64,000 nt of DNA from Polytrichum commune (lineage: Eukaryota > Streptophyta > Polytrichopsida > Polytrichales > Polytrichaceae): the NCBI GenBank assembly GCA_950295325.1, contig OX485805.1, positions 26,523,501 to 26,587,500 on the forward strand, written 5' to 3'. Shown here in pieces: positions 63,401-64,000 of the stretch (position 1 is its first letter; every line of letters starts with the position of its first letter). The translations under genes were made by a program, and so were the position numbers. The notes under the pieces are model-generated. The model had not been told where the DNA came from, made no database searches, and was given only the letters and a program-made list of their open reading frames with translations.

Positions 63401-64000
63401 ATGAGTCAATTAAATGTTCTTTTTAACATCGTTGACCTCCACATCACATTAAGTAGCAACGCTAGCAAGTTACCCTTTGAGTACCCGTAATATTACCTCA
63501 ACAAGAGGAGAAAACTTGCAAAGCAAGGGTGAATAAATTGATAATAAATCAAAAATAATAACTTAAAAAAGGTATCAAAGACGTTTCCAATGTGGGTATC
63601 GGGACACTTTTCCAAAAAAATGCAACTACCTTTATGACCTCACCAACTTTCCCGTTTCTTTATAGCTATTTAGATTTGTTTAGATCGTAATTTAGCCTAG
63701 ATTAGAACCTTTACCACCACTTGGCATTAGTTTTGTCCTAGAAACCAACATAATTAATTCTAAGCATTGAAAGTAACTACTCAAATAAATTAAAAATAAC
63801 CAAAGTAAAACTCAAAGGTAGTGCTTGCTACCTTGCTCTTGAAATAACATCAGTCCAGCACGCGCCAATTTGATGCTCTTTTGAGAAGGTCATTCCGAAC
63901 TTGTTAATTAATGATATGCATATTCACCACAAAAAAATTATGAAAGAATAAAAAGGAAGTTTATTATAGCGGTCAACGTATATAATAAAATGACTATATA
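60489..64000 (+). repeat. Mosaic repeat family, copy 3 (right part) to window end
   Basis: Modules in order: e-f (60489-61560, matching 39920-41160), a private stretch, p (61735-61925), h (62065-62150), the 56150-type block (62180-62310), q-s (62345-62820), a (62830-63400), r (63520-63900) and the start of b (63905-64000). A (TTTTC)n microsatellite lies at about 62038-62062 and a run of about 13 C at 62928-62940. The order differs from copies 1 and 2. No supported gene. Confidence 0.6.

Overview
This is nuclear DNA from a land plant. Genes have short exons and GT-AG introns, and they sit in AT-rich, transposon-filled DNA. A bryophyte, most likely a moss, is the best guess. That rests on the style of the TIR-NBS-LRR protein, an ELIP-type first exon and the LINE tail, and it is inference rather than a database match.

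Layout. 1-5242: a Ty1/copia retrotransposon on the minus strand with an uninterrupted 1535-aa polyprotein. One LTR is inside the window, carries perfect heat-shock elements and sits beside a half-tRNA primer site. It abuts, and apparently truncates, the first exon of an early light-induced protein (ELIP-like) gene (5267-5512). 6.0-13 kb: repeat DNA with two tandem MITEs, a repeat of about 155 bp and a degenerate transposase-like coding remnant. 15.7-18.0 kb: a three-exon CASP-like membrane protein gene. 18.8-19.8 kb: the 3' end of a dead LINE. 20.6-21.7 kb: three copies of a tandem repeat directly downstream of a small complex I gene (NDUFB10-like, minus strand, 21697-21996). 23.3-25.9 kb: a five-exon GRAM/WBP2-like gene with two G-boxes and a TATA box. 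26551-28698: a complete-ended PIF/Harbinger transposon whose two convergent genes were both truncated by one central deletion. 28.98-29.83 kb: three tandem copies of a promoter/leader unit. These lead into 30712-35516, a 14-coding-exon gene for V-ATPase subunit B (487 aa by my splice model).

From 36.2 kb to the end the window is mostly a mosaic repeat family whose modules recur in changing order but constant orientation. Embedded in it are a TIR-NBS-LRR immune receptor gene (45348-48672, 849 aa), a captured three-exon fragment of the V-ATPase B gene (56884-57608) and a probable 1.95-kb solo LTR (58539-60488).

The intact cellular genes (CASP-like, NDUFB10, WBP2-like, V-ATPase B, TNL) are unrelated in function and form no pathway. 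What stands out is the interplay of genes and repeats: tandem duplication of a promoter, tandem duplication of a 3' flank, gene-fragment capture, and insertion of a retroelement with predicted heat-responsive elements beside a stress gene. All splice models were made by eye from splice sites, reading phase and family knowledge; no computation or search was run.
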